Shown here: positions 1 to 10,500 of the stretch, piece after piece
How positions within the stretch are numbered: position 1 is the stretch's first letter
Layout of the letters: the number at the start of each line of letters is the position of its first letter
From: Closterium sp. NIES-65
Lineage: Eukaryota > Streptophyta > Zygnematophyceae > Desmidiales > Closteriaceae
Assembly (NCBI GenBank): GCA_948144175.1
Contig: CANXME010002192.1
Span: 2,666,001-2,730,000, forward strand
Length of the DNA: 64,000 nucleotides
Reading direction: 5' to 3'
The notes under the pieces: model-generated
The model's input: the letters and a program-made list of their open reading frames with translations, nothing else
Databases searched by the model: none
Told to the model about the DNA's origin: nothing
Made by a program: the position numbers and the translations under genes

Positions 1-39
1 ACCATGGTTCTTTTAGTGAGTTTCTTTTCTCCACCATGG

Positions 40-300
40 CCACCGACCAGGAATGCAGTGTAGTGTTGATTTTCTGACGGAACCAAGCCGCGTCTCACGC
101 TTTCATACAACCACGGTCCACTCGTTGACGGACACGTAGACATTTGCTTCGATTCATGTACAGTGAGGGATCCGTAGGGTAGATTGGTCGGTGATGCGGG
201 CTGTTTAGATGTTTCTTGTTAAATAACAGTTTCTATTAAGTACTGCATCCAACAAACGCCCCAAAACGCACTAGAAGCGCGCATGTTCTCCACCCAGTAG
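40..300. repeat. Upstream block with inverted paralogue at about 41,268-41,990
   Basis: Bases about 55-150 read as the reverse complement of about 41,880-41,985, and the stretch around 255-290 as the reverse complement of about 41,268-41,300. The two matches keep their order, with the intervening sequence diverged. This is probably the outer part of the inverted duplication that also carries the DOMON gene. No ORF of interest is seen, and no gene is called between 1 and 1,077. Confidence 0.55.
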
Positions 301-789
301 ACCTGTTTGTTACGAGGACAGTAGCTAAAATGAAGAATGGGAGCTTCTGCAAATATCGGTTGGGCACCACTGACGTGTGCTTCTTACCTAAGGGACCGTA
401 CCGCGTTTACTGCAGCACACGCTGGAAGGAGGTTTGTGTAGCCTGACGTGGCGACGTCAAGTAGTCGATTGGGCGATCCACCCAGATGGCGGAATCGTTT
501 TGCATGTCGTCAGGACTCGCCATAACCCAACGAAGCCCGCTGGCCGGTTCGCCACAAAACCTTGACGAAGCTCGTCAAAGCTGCTCAACCAATCTGCGAT
601 GAGCTGGTAGCTGATTCGCGACACCCGCTTCCCCCCTCTTCCCCGTCTCCCTCCCCCACACACGCGTTCCTCATCCTCCGCCTCCCACGCTTGTGCCTCG
701 CCTGTTTCCTCCCCCTCCCCTCCCCTGTCGCTTGCTTACGACGACTCTATCCACCCGCAAAGCATTCGTTCCTTCTCGTTGACCCGTCG

Positions 790-797
790 TTTATAAG
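790..797 (+). promoter_or_regulatory. Candidate TATA-like box upstream of the DOMON gene
   Basis: A TTTATAAG stretch lies about 280 bases before the chosen ATG, in otherwise pyrimidine-rich DNA that continues to the start codon as repeats of a CGCCTCCAGT-like decamer at about 1,018-1,070. The distance would imply a long 5' leader. It is a weak call based only on the motif. Confidence 0.25.
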
Positions 798-1077
798 TTT
801 GTACATATTGTTGAGCTATCACAGCATCGTTCAAGCATACTCGTCACCAACGCCTCCCAATTGCCTCGCACCCGACCAGATAGCGACGCCCCGCTACGCC
901 GCCCGCCACGCTTCCCTCCCGCCGCCACAATCACTGAGCCTTTCGGTCCAAGAAACCACGTTGAGCCGTAGCCAACTTCTATTTGTCGAATCGCGTCGCC
1001 TCTTGCCGCGCTCTCGTCGCCTCCCGTCGCCTCCAGTCGCCTCCAGTCGCCTCTGATCGCCTCCAATCGTCGCATTC

Positions 1078-3106
1078 ATGGCCCGCCTTCTCGCGCTTTC
1101 CCTGCTCGCTCTCAGCTGCGTGCTCCTCCTCGCGTCGCAGGGCGTCGCCACGCGCGTCGCACCGTCGTCGCAGAGCCCTGCGACCAACTTGAACATTCGC
1201 CGGCAGCTGTTCAGCCGCTTCAGCTGCGGAAGGTCGAACTTCAAGGGATACACGTCCAAGGCTGGCCTGACATCCGGGTAAGGGCGGACGGGGTAAGGGC
1301 GGACGGGGTACGGGCGGACGGTGTAAGTGCGGACGGGGTACGGGCGGACGGGGTAAGGGCGGACGGGGTAGGGGCCGACGGGGTAAGGGCGGACGGGGTA
1401 CGGGCGGACGGGGTAGGGGCGGACGGGCGGCCTCAGAGGATTACACTCTGCCAGTTGCACCCGCTCCGTTGTTTTTCGTCCTTCCAGGTTTCCCTGTTTT
1501 CCCTGGTTTTGCCTGCTACCCCGCCGCACATTTCCGCCACGCAATCCCCACCCACTTCCCCGCATTCCCCACCCACTCCCCCGCATTTCCCACCCACTCC
1601 CCCGCATTCCCCACCCACTCCCCCGCATTCCCCACCAACTTTCCCGCATTCCCCACCCATTTCCCCGCATTCTCCCTGATTTCCCTGGTTTTGCCTGCTA
1701 CCCCGCACTTTTCTGCCACGCATCACCCCATCCGTGTCACTCGTGGTCTACAGCCTCTGCCAGTAACACCAGCGGAATGGCGGCGGTCACATATGCAGGC
1801 AGGGAGGCGGAGATGTTCGCTGCGCTATCCCCCGCGCTTCCTTCCGCATTCCACCCGCTTCTGCCGCCCAGACTCCTCGCTGATCCCCCATTCCCGCGCA
1901 TTCTTTAGTCCCCGGGCATTCCCGGCTCCCCGCGCGTGGCGCTTCCCCGCGCCAGGCTGGTGCTGCACTGGAAGGCAACCAAGGGGCGGACAGTGGACAT
2001 TGCCGTGGTGGCATCGGGGGCCAAGACCAGTGGGTGGCTCGCCGTGGGCTCTTCATACGCTACGCCATCCCCCTCGCTCCACCCGCTTCCGCCGCGCACA
2101 CTCACCGCGCATTTCCCCTTTCCCCCGTGCATTCTCCCCTCCCCGCGCATGGCGCTTCCACCCGCTCCCCCCCCCCAGGCTGGTGCTGCACTGGAAGGCC
2201 ACCAAGGGGCGCACAATCAAGATGGCCGTGGTGGCATCGGGGGCCAAGGCTGCAGGTTGGTTCGCCGTGGGCTTCTCGCCCAATGGCGGCATGTCGGGCA
2301 GCAACGCCATCGCCACTGACTCCTCGGGCAGCCCGGTGACGAAAGATCTCGTCGGGCAGTCATCGGCGGACGATGCGTCGTGGACCGTCGGATCAGGCTC
2401 GATCTCCACGTCTGGTGGCAAGGTCACTATGAAGTAAGCCATGCGGTGTGCACTTGAGAATATGGAGTTTCCCTGTTGTACATTCCCTCATTGTAAGATG
2501 CCTCGTTGTGAGATCATAGTTGTCAGATCCCTCGTCGTATGTACTCTCGCCGTGAGTTTCCTCGTTCATAGTTTCCTTGTGAGTTTTCTTCTTGGTCCTT
2601 CAGCTGCCTTGCTGGAGCTCTTACCACTCTCCCACCCATAGGCCTCCCCCTCTCTCTCCCTCCCTGTTCTCTCTGATTCGTTCTTCAATTGCTCACCATC
2701 TTCTCACCTGTCCCCACCGTTTCCTCTACTCCTCGCATCAGGTTCACCAAGAACAAGGGCGACGGGGCATCGGTGAAGGTGAAGGCTGACAACGACAACA
2801 ACATTGTGTGGGCGTTTGGCGATGGCGACACTGTCTCAATGCACAATGGAGCGTAAGTGTACCTTCCAATATCTCTCTATGCTTTCCGTCATGCGAGTGT
2901 TTGCCAGTATGCATCACGCTGTGTTGCTTCATTCTTGGGTTATTTCCCGCTTTTTTCGCTGCATGAGATGTGGGATTTGATGTGCTTGGAACATCTTGTC
3001 GATATTCAAGGAGGCATCTGTTGCTTGTGTGCTCTGTGTGGTGCGCAGTGGGAAAGCAAGCATCAACTTCGCCTGCGGGTGCCCTTGGTTCCAGAGCAAG
3101 TGCTAA
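1078..3106 (+). CDS. Secreted DOMON-domain protein, four exons
   Basis: Proposed exons are 1,078-1,277, 2,179-2,433, 2,742-2,852 and 3,049-3,106. All introns are GT-AG and the phases fit, giving 207 residues and a TAA stop. The first ~25 residues (MARLLALSLLALSC...) form a signal peptide. Exon 2 opens with LVLHWKATKG and carries GWFAVGFSPNGGMSGSNAI, the central strand and loop typical of DOMON domains; exon 3 completes the fold (NIVWAFGDGD). Exon 4 ends in a short Cys-rich tail, CGCPWFQSKC. DOMON domains bind haem or sugar; in plants they occur in secreted or GPI-anchored AIR12-like and cytochrome b561-linked proteins. No b561 membrane segment or GPI signal is seen here. Known of the family: extracellular redox or ligand binding. 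Inferred: a small apoplastic or wall protein. The exon 1 to exon 2 join spans a 900-base repetitive intron, so a missed exon is possible. Confidence 0.75.
1278..1427 (+). repeat. 15-bp minisatellite starting at the DOMON intron 1 donor
   Basis: About ten head-to-tail units of GTAAGGGCGGACGGG with small variants (GTACG, GTAGG, GTAAGT). The first unit is the 5' splice site itself, and about half the units keep a GTAAG donor. The runs of G also make the strand a G-quadruplex candidate. Confidence 0.85.
1549..1673 (+). repeat. 21-bp pyrimidine-rich tandem repeat in DOMON intron 1
   Basis: About six units of a CCCACTCCCCCGCATTCC-type sequence in tandem. It lies inside the proposed intron 1 and extends the pyrimidine-rich tract. 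The ORFs that cross it are low-complexity and not credible as protein. Confidence 0.8.
1956..2050 (+). pseudogene. Partial tandem duplicate of DOMON exon 2
   Basis: This stretch encodes LVLHWKATKGRTVDIAVVAS and continues GAKTSGWLAVGSS, nearly the same as the first 33 residues of the real exon 2 at 2,179. It is preceded by a usable AG acceptor at 1,954-1,955. The similarity also covers about 30 bases upstream (a CTCCCCGCGC-TGGCGCTTCC stretch at about 1,926 and 2,140), so a unit of about 223 bases was duplicated in tandem. It breaks down after GSS before the second half of the domain and has no obvious donor, so it is probably a dead or cryptic exon. Mutually exclusive use with exon 2 is possible but would need a donor that is not evident. 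Confidence 0.7.
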
Positions 3107-3397
3107 GCAGCTGCGGGTGGCAATGGAAGCCAGCAGGCGGGGAGCTCTGTGAATGGTGCTGAGAATGGGAGAGAGAGACCCATGTTGTACATGCATAGGC
3201 ATGGATGCGTCCAGCGTGGATGCATGCTCAAACTGATGAATCCTGCCTGGAAGTAGTTTGAGTATGAATCCTGTACTCTAAAACGCATCCTGAGGATGTT
3301 GTATGAGGTACCATTTTCTTGTACCGTGTTGAGATGTTGTGCACTTAGCGTGGATCAGACCAGCTCTATTGTCTGAAAAGATGGGAGAGAGGCTCAA

Positions 3398-3615
3398 GCA
3401 CAGAAAGCGAATCACAATCCGCCACGTGGATCTTCACTCCTCACCCCACATTCAGCGTGTGGCGAATCAAGCCCAAACAACCCATCCTCCACCTCACTTC
3501 CGCCATCCACTTCCCCCAAGGCTGGTCCCCCATCCCCCCCCTCTCCCTCCATGATGACTCCAACCATCTCTCCGTCCCAAATTTGCTCATGCCACTCGGG
3601 GAGATTGCTGCTAAG
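3398..3615 (+). pseudogene. ISE2-like helicase C-terminal fragment (exon a remnant)
   Basis: This translates to ...TPHPTFSVWRIKPKQPILHL then TSAIHFPQGWSPIPP, a frame slip in a C run, and then DDSNHLSVPN-LLMPLGEIAAK followed by GTGAG. The same string, in the same order, is in the better ISE2 copy at 52,715-53,965 (FSVWRIKSKTPFLHL, AIHFPQGWSPISP, DSNHLTLPSS, LTPLGEIAAK). About 125 residues between SNHL and PLGEIAAK are missing. ISE2 is a plastid DEVH-box RNA helicase of land plants; this fragment comes from its C-terminal DSHCT region. It is a relic, with no helicase core nearby. It lies head to tail behind the DOMON gene, and the same pair recurs inverted at 39,453-40,725. Confidence 0.7.
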
Positions 3616-4139
3616 GTGAGAAGCGTCATGGCCTAGTGAATCAGGTGTTTTTTTCAGGTGTGGGTGGTGGGACAGGTGTTTGTTCAGGTGGTGCCACATG
3701 TGTTGGCTCAGCTGATGTACGGTGGTGGGACTGATGGGGATGTGGAAAGAGGTAACTCACCCCTTGCATGCTGCAGGGACCAGTGGTAACTGCCAAGGTA
3801 GACTTCGTTTCGTCCATGTTACATCTTGTCACCCCTTAGCCCCCGGTTCACGTGTGTGTGGAGTGCAATCAACGGGTTGTGAGCTGAGTGCAATCGACAG
3901 GTTGTGATTTGAATGCAACCAACGGGTCGTGAGTTGAGTCCAATCAACAGGTTGTGAGTTCTCTTCCACCCCTCACTCCCGTCCATGCATAGTGACGGTT
4001 CTCCTCCACCCTTCACTCCCATCCATGCATAGCGCTGGTTCTCCTAGAAGGTCCTTCGTTAGAATAAGCGGTCGATACAGCACACTATGATTTTCAGGAA
4101 TGTAAGCAAAGCAAGCTGACTACGGCCGCTCGAGCAGAG

Positions 4140-5060
4140 GCTCGAGCCTCGACCTCAAAGGCCGTACGGTTCTTGGCAATGAGGGCGTTGGGTTTGGCAC
4201 CCTGTAGCATGGTGAACCATCATTGACGGTAAGAATGGTACAGCTTCATGGCCTCCCGTGAGGTCGGCTCAGCGTTGTGCAACCTCTTTCCTACCATTTT
4301 GGCACAAAGTTGGATGAAATTGAGCACTCCCAGTAAGTGGTACCTGTAAGTCTCCACTGCCATTGTCAGAAGCATACCCATGCAAACCGTGCCGCCCGTG
4401 CTGCAACGGATGTTGCCCAACCCACGGCCCGTCTCGCAGTCGGATCGGGGTGAGATAGCGTCGGTAAGTGTCATGCACACAGCGATGCCGCCCCCGAGTC
4501 TGGGTGCCTAATGGCTAAGTCCGCCTTCAAGCCCTCCACCGGCTTGTATAGAGTTCCAACTGCACTGCGAATCCCTCTTCTTTTTCGAGGTGACTTTGAG
4601 TCGAATCAAAGGTCGCCTCGGCCACACTCGTTGCAGAGTGCATGGTGGGTCCCGGTGCGCCCTTACCCAGCTCTATAATGAAGGAGGTGGTTAGGGAGGC
4701 GTGTGTCCATAATCTTTGTCTTGTCCAGAATAATTGTTGCAACAATGGCGGCAGCCCCAGGCGGAATGCATCCACGGATGTGAAGGGGGGACAGTCATGC
4801 AGTGGGACTTGGAAAGTGGGATGGACGTAAGCCAGTCCCCAGCTTCCACGTCGAGGAGTGATTGGAGGCGCTGGATGTTGCCTCATGAGGGGTTCACAGC
4901 CAGCTTCTGCCTTTCCCCCAGGCGTCAGCGAAGTGGGCCACCTGCACATGGAGGGAGATGAAGCGTTGGATTTAGGTTTGCTCCTCCCCTTCCCGTAAGC
5001 AAGGCACGAGGTCGAGGGCCTCGATAGGCAGGGTGGCCTCCGCTGAGGCTATGCGGCGTG
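4140..5060 (-). pseudogene. LINE-like retroelement remnant, 3' part of the polymerase ORF
   Basis: On the minus strand the pieces read ...VAHFADAW, then a frame change, LxAGDWLxSIPLSKS-like text, FRLGLPPLL, TMHSATSVAEATF, and finally, past breaks, YxxxGVLNFIQLCAKMVGKRLHNAEP. The inverted copy at 37,980-38,950 adds GLKADLAIRHPDSGAVWLCD. The order 'W-L-T-x-x-P, F-x-L-x-L, Cys/His-rich patch, R/K-A-D-L ... D-x-T' is what I know from the region after the reverse transcriptase in algal and plant LINEs. No RT core or poly-A tail is seen. The family assignment is inference; other retroelements with a C-terminal nuclease-like domain are possible. It must predate the inversion because both copies carry it. 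Confidence 0.45.
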
Positions 5061-5278
5061 GGGTGGTGGAGCTAATGGTATTGTTGGCGCAAGAAAAGGG
5101 AAGGAGCGAGGACGATACCAATGGCTATGCTGCAAAGTGCAACTATTTTTGGGTGAGTGGTGTTTGTGCATCGGCCGAGCAGGTGCTCGGAGGCTGTCGC
5201 TAAAGCAAGGTAACGCGGAAAGCACTCAACTGCGGGTTCGGGAGGCCAAATATTCTCCTCTTTCTCCTCTGCACGCAG

Positions 5279-5402
5279 GTGCGAGGGGTGAACGAGCTGT
5301 GGATCGCGGTGGTGCTCTCACACCCCTCCCTCCAGCGCCTCTCTCCCATAGACATTGCGAGGTGTTGTACTGCTCTGGTGTCTACAGGCATGCACATGCA
5401 CG
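5279..5402 (+). pseudogene. ISE2-like exon b remnant
   Basis: After a CGCAG acceptor the frame reads VRGVNELWIAVVLSHPSLQR and on to ALVSTGMHMHGR, then a GTAGGT donor. It matches exon b of the better copy (52,073-52,209; VRRVNELWIAVALLHPSLPR ... ALVSKGMRMRTGDGR) and the land-plant ISE2 stretch GENELWLA. It is still open, but it is separated from the previous ISE2 piece by the LINE-like remnant and has no downstream exon. Confidence 0.65.
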
Positions 5403-5611
5403 GTAGGTGAGGCATAATGTATGCTGAGAGAAGCAGGGCTGGGGAGGGGTGGCAGTGGCATATGAGGGAAAGATGGCATGTGTCACCTAGTGTCTGAAGG
5501 TATGCGAGTGCGCACAGGCGACAACAGGTGAGGGGTGGGATTGACAATGCACATATACATGAGAGCAGAGGATGCGAAGTGGGCAGTGACAGTGCAGAGG
5601 GGAGCAAGATG

Positions 5612-5743
5612 TGTAAAAAATTATATATGTTGTGCTTGTTTAGGCTACAGTGGGTTAGCCTATAGGGGGTACACAATTCTAGGGTTAGGTACTTGGACTG
5701 ATTTCACTGTAAGTTCAATCATTCCTGTTCATTCATTTCAACA
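5612..5743 (+). repeat. E1 5' LTR
   Basis: 132 bases starting TGTAAAAAAT and ending CATTTCAACA. It contains the core TAGGCTACAGTGGGTTAGCC and GGGGGTACA that recurs in all LTRs in the window, and TATATATG near its start. It lies inside the ISE2/LINE block of copy A. Confidence 0.9.
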
Positions 5744-5790
5744 TGGTATAGAGCAGGTCCTTCCTAGGACCAATTTTTTAGGGCCCACCA
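5744..5790 (+). promoter_or_regulatory. E1 primer binding site and candidate packaging hairpin
   Basis: TGGTATAGAGC directly after the LTR resembles the copia primer site TGGTATCAGAGC (initiator Met-tRNA 3' end). It is followed by a short stem GGTCC/GGACC (5,756-5,771) and the block GGGCCCACCA (5,781-5,790). The same arrangement sits after the 5' LTR of other elements here. Confidence 0.65.
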
Positions 5791-5819
5791 CTACCTACCT
5801 ACCTACCTACCTACCTGCG

Positions 5820-6160
5820 CCCTAGGGCGCCTCGGTTTTTAACGGCCCCGTCGGCCCCGCGCTCGCCCTTAGCGGCCCCTTACGGCCCCGCGCTCGCCCC
5901 TAGAGGTCGCGAACGGCCCCGCGCTCGCCCTTAGCGGCCCCTTTACGGCCCTGCGCTCGCCCCTAGAGGCCGCGAACGGCCCCGCGCTCGCCCTTAGCGG
6001 CCCCTTACGGCCCCGCGCTCGCCCCTAGAGGCCCCAAACGGCCCCGCGCTCGCTCTTAGCGTCCCCTTACGGCCCCGCGCTCGCCCCTAGAGGCCCCGAT
6101 CGGCCCCGCGCTCGCCCTTAGAGGCCCCTTACGGCCCCGCGCTCGCCCCTAGAGGCCCCG

Positions 6161-6191
<31 letters not shown>

Positions 6192-6430
6192 AGAACGAGC
6201 CGCCCGACCCGAGCAGCCCGAACCGAGCCACCCTGCCCGAACCCAGCCGCCCGAACCGAGCTGCCCAGCCCGAATCGAGCCGCCCGAACCCAGCCGCCCG
6301 AACCGAGTCGCCCGAATCGAGCCGCCCAGCCCAAACCGAGCCGCGCCGCCTGAACCTAGCCGAGCCGCCCTTCCCGAGCCGCGCCGCCCTACCTGAACCG
6401 AGCCGCGCCGCCCGTACTGGACCGAGCCGC
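5820..6430 (+). repeat. E1 leader tandem arrays and C29 run
   Basis: From 5,820 to 6,160 about 60-bp units of GCGCTCGCCC..TAGAGGCC..ACGGCCCC recur, followed by 29 C residues (6,163-6,191). From 6,192 to 6,430 there are imperfect CCGAGCCGCCCGAAC repeats. It is untranslated leader between primer site and gag, with no coding potential. Confidence 0.8.
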
Positions 6431-6495
6431 CCTACCTGAGTCGCACTACCTACTGTTTTTGGGGTGCCCCTACTGCTATTACTCCTACTACTACT

Positions 6496-7524
6496 ATGGC
6501 TAGCCCTCCTGTACTGGCTTTTGATGCTGAGGGCCGCCCGGTGATGTTCGAAACCTGGCTAGATGATCTACACCTCTTCCTACAGCTCACTGCCAAGGAG
6601 GACATCTCACTGTACGATCACGCCCTAGGCCATGCTCCTGCTCTTGCTGCTAATGCTGACAGCACTGCCCGCTCACAGTGGAAGACTCGTGACGCCCACG
6701 CTCGCTTCGCTATTCGCAACTCCCTGCCGATAGATGAGCGCGAGAACTTTGGGCAGCACAAGACTGCACAGGCACTATACACTGCTGTCGTTGCCCGCTA
6801 CTCCTCACCGGCCTCTGCTGCACTAGGCCGTCTCTCTCTTCCCTACCTGTTCCACGACTTAGCCTCTTTCCACACAGTCGCTGACCTCATTACGCACCTC
6901 CATACTAGTGAGGCTCGCTTCCGCGCCGCCATGCCTGATGAGTTCCTTGCCAAGAACCCACCCCCACTCTGGCTCACTCTCTACCACCTAGTCACCCGCC
7001 TCCCTGACACTCTGCGCTCAGTCAAGGACCACTTCCTAGCTCGCTGCCCCACTGAGCCCACCATTGCCCTCCTCGAGAAGGAACTCCTTGCAGCTGAGGC
7101 TAGCATAGTCGCCGTAGGTGCCTCTCGTGGCGACCCCCGTACCCCGTTCTTTGAGGGGTGTTCTCCTTCCCCCCTTCTTCCCTCTGTCGCCTCTGCTGCT
7201 GCTGTCGACCTCCTTGGTGCTGAGAAGGTCGGGACTGCGTCTGCTTCGAGCGGGCGCCGCAGCGGCAAGGGCAAAGGGGGCAAGGGCGGTGGCGGTGACA
7301 GCGGGGGAGGCGGTGGTGGGGGCAGTGGCGGCGGTGGGGGTGGTGGCGCGACTGGAGGGGCTAGTGGCAGCGGTGGGGGTGGTGGCGGCAGCGGCGGGGG
7401 AGGTGGCAGGGGCGGAGGCGGTGGTGGGGGTGGCGGTGGACGTGGCGGCGGCAGGGGTTGGGGTGGTCGAGGAGGTGGCGGCAGTGGTGGTGGTCGTGGA
7501 GGCGCTGGCGGTGGCCAGAGCTAG
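6496..7524 (+). CDS. gag: E1 Gag polyprotein (copia-type capsid, Gly-rich tail)
   Basis: 342 residues. Residues 1-240 form the copia Gag fold, beginning MASPPVLAFDAEGRPVMFET, with WLDDLHLFLQ, WKTRDAHARFAIRNSLP, ALYTAVVARYSS and FHTVADLITHLHTSEARFRA, the usual 'gag-polypeptide of LTR copia-type' pattern. Residues ~255-342 are almost pure Gly with Arg, Ser and Lys, likely an RNA-binding tail. It ends at a TAG; reading past it in the same frame gives TPSPQEVREWYSQHGGG and then a G run at about 7,570 where the frame is lost, so Gag and Pol were probably once continuous. Gag forms the cytoplasmic particle that packages element RNA. It is the only such domain in the window; E2-E6 have none. Confidence 0.85.
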   Translation: MASPPVLAFDAEGRPVMFETWLDDLHLFLQLTAKEDISLYDHALGHAPALAANADSTARSQWKTRDAHARFAIRNSLPIDERENFGQHKTAQALYTAVVARYSSPASAALGRLSLPYLFHDLASFHTVADLITHLHTSEARFRAAMPDEFLAKNPPPLWLTLYHLVTRLPDTLRSVKDHFLARCPTEPTIALLEKELLAAEASIVAVGASRGDPRTPFFEGCSPSPLLPSVASAAAVDLLGAEKVGTASASSGRRSGKGKGGKGGGGDSGGGGGGGSGGGGGGGATGGASGSGGGGGGSGGGGGRGGGGGGGGGGRGGGRGWGGRGGGGSGGGRGGAGGGQS

Positions 7525-10500
7525 CAGCACACTCCGTCGCCCCAGGAGGTCCGTGAGTGGTACTCTCAGCACGGGGGGGGGGGGGTGGCTCTAGCTGCAC
7601 GTACGTCATTCGCACTGGTGACCGCACTGGTGAGCCGTGTGGGGGACCGCACGCCACACAGCGCTACTTCGCTCGTCTCAACGACGCTTGGCGTGTTCAG
7701 TTCCCTCAGGCCACTGAGCTGCCCCGCTGGGTTGATCTCCTGAAGAAGGGGATTGATATCTATGCTCTAGACTTTGATGCTATTCTCACTGCTATGTATG
7801 TGATGTCTACTAGTGGAGAGGGTGCTGAGTACCTGTGTGTGCCGCCCGACCCGAGCATTAGGACTAGTGCGTCTGCCGCTCCAGGTACTCGCGTGTCTGC
7901 TACCCCAGGTGCTGGTGAGGAAGCTGCTCTAGGTGCTTCTGCGTCTGCCCCCCCTGGTACTGAGTCGACGATAGCACTGCACACCTTCACACTGGACTCA
8001 GGTGCTTCTCGCTGCTTCTTTCGTGACCGCACTGCCCTTGAGCCGCTTGCTCGGCCAGTTGCTGTCTCCCTCGCTGACCCCTCCGGGGGTCCGGTCATTG
8101 CGACCTCCTCCACTGTCCTTCCCTGTCCTGCGGTCCCGTCGGGCACACTGTCAGGTGTCCACCTCCCCTCGTTCTCTACGAACTTGGTGGCAGGTAGTGC
8201 ACTCAAGGACGGGGGTGTTCACCAGTTCACCCCTGCCTACGAGCGCATGACACACTGCACGTGTGCTTGTACGGGCCGCCACTTGGCTACCTTCACTCGG
8301 CAGCCGGGGTCGGACCTGTACACACTGACCACTGAGTCCCCTCAGGTCGCTGCGTCTGCGTCTGCGTCCGCGGCAGGTCAGCTGTCTGCCCCCTGCTCGT
8401 GTCGCTCTCTGGCGCACGAGACTGTTCTCTGGCACCACCGACTTGGCCACCCGTCTGTGCAGCGCCTTCGTGCCATGCACTCCCGGTACCTTTTCTCCGG
8501 TCTTCCTAGAGTCCTCCCTCCCCTCCCACCCTCGCCTGCTCCTCCCTGTCTTCCCTGCGTCGAGGGGCGGCAGCGCGCCGCTCCTCACTCCTCCTCGTTT
8601 CCCCCGACGACTGCTCCCTTGCAGACGCTCCACATGGACGTGTGGGGCCCAGCCCGCGTCCCTGGTCAGGATCAGGAGAGGTACTTCCTGATAGTTGTTG
8701 ACGACTACTCGCGCTACACCACGGTCTTCCCCTTGCGCACCAAGGGTGAGGTCCCTGATGTCTTGATCCCTTGGATCTGCAGAGCCCGTCTCCAGCTCAG
8801 CGAGCGTTTCCACTCGGACTTTCCTGTCCTGCGCTTGCACTCTGACAGAGGTGGTGAGTTCTCCTCTGACCTCTTGGAAGCCTACTGTGCTGAGCATGGC
8901 ATTGAGCAGTTGTTCACGCTTCCGGCCTAACCACAGCAGAATGGGGTTGCGGAGCGCCGCATTGGCCTGGTCATGGAGGTCGCCCGTACCTCCTTGATCC
9001 ATGCGGCTGCCCCCCACTTTCTGTGGCCGTTTGCGGTCCGAAACGCTGCGCATCAGCTCAACCTCTGGCCTTGTGTCTCCTTGCCGGAGACCTCGCCCAC
9101 ACCGCTGTGGACGGGGGAGGTTGGCGATGCGTCGCGTTTCCGAGTCTGGGGATCTCGAGCTTTTGTCCGCGATACGTCTGCGGACAAGCTCTCCTCCCGT
9201 GCTGTTCCCTACGTCTTCCTCGGCTTTGACCTGGACGCGCCTGGTTGGCAGTTTTACCACGCCACCTCGCGACGGGTCTTGCCCTCCCAGGATGTCACTT
9301 TTGACGATTCCGTCCCCTACTACCGCCTCTTCCCCTACCGCACTGCCCCGCTCCCCCCCCCGCCTCTCTTCCTCGCGCCAGGTGCTGCTGACGTAGACCC
9401 CCTCCCCCCTCAGGGTGCCGCTCCCTCAGGCAGCTATGGATGCTGTGATGGCTTCCTGGAAGTCCACAGGCACCTACATTGACGCCAGCCCCCCTCTTGG
9501 GGCGAACATCGTCAGTGCCATGTGGATTTTCAGGGTGAAGCGGCCGCCGGGTTCTCCGCCTGTCTTCAAGGCGCGTTACGTGGCTCGTGGCTTCAGTCAG
9601 CGGCAGGGAGTTGACTACTTTCAGACCTTCTCTCCCACCCCGAAGATGACCACTCTTCGGGTACTGCTGCACATAGCTGCTCACCGTGGCTACGAGCTGC
9701 ACTCTCTTGACTTCAGCACTGCTTTCTTGCAGGGTAGCCTGCACGAGGAGATCTGGCTGCATCGCCCACCTGGTTTCACTGGGTCTTTTCCTCCTGGCAC
9801 CCAGTGGAGTCTCCGGCGGCCAGTCTACGGTCTCCGCCAGGCACCGCGTGAGTGGCACGACACACTGAGGACTACGCTTGCGGCTCTTGGGTTTGCTCCC
9901 TCTACTGCCGACCCGTCGCTGTTTCTATGCACTGACACTTCTCTGCCGCTGCTCTACATCCTCGTATACGTTGACGACTTGGTCTTTGCCACAGCTGACA
10001 CTGCTGGACTCGCCTACGTGAAGCCCGAGGTGTAGAAGAGACACACGTGCACAGACCTGGGTGAACTGCGCAGCTACCTTGGCTTGCAGATCACCCGGGA
10101 CAGAGCACGCCGCACCATCACCCTGACTCAGTCACACATGGTGCAGCAGGTCCTTCAGCGCTTCGACTTCACGTACTCCTCGCCTCAGGCCACTCCTCTG
10201 CCTACTCGCCACTCGCTCTCAGCTCTGCCTTCGGATGAGTCCATAGAGTCAAGTGGCCCGTACCCAGAGCTTGTTGGCTGCCTCATGTACGTGATGACCT
10301 GCACACGACCTGACCTTGCATACCCTCTTAGCATTCTCGCACGCTATGTTGCTCCTGGGAGACACCGACCAGAGCACATGGCTGCAGCGAAGAGGGTGTT
10401 GCGCTACTTGTGCAGTACGTCGGGCATGGGGCTAGTGCTTAGAGGGCGGAGTCCAGTTGTCCTCACTGGTCACGCAGACGCTTCTTGGGCTGACGATCAG

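Larger units (their letters stand above)
2345..5606 (+). repeat. Inverted segmental duplication, copy A
   Basis: From the middle of DOMON exon 2 to the copia E1 insertion point, this block reads as the reverse complement of 37,466-40,725. The shared content, in order, is DOMON exons 2 (part), 3 and 4, an ISE2 exon fragment, the poly-dyad around 3,840-4,060, a LINE-like remnant and a second ISE2 exon. Copy A ends where the E1 LTR begins. Confidence 0.85.

Noticed and set aside
457..1075. Open frames of 68-258 codons around the DOMON promoter and intron 1
   Set aside because: They run through pyrimidine-rich or minisatellite sequence and encode only low-complexity Arg/Pro/Gly text; the DOMON model explains the locus better.
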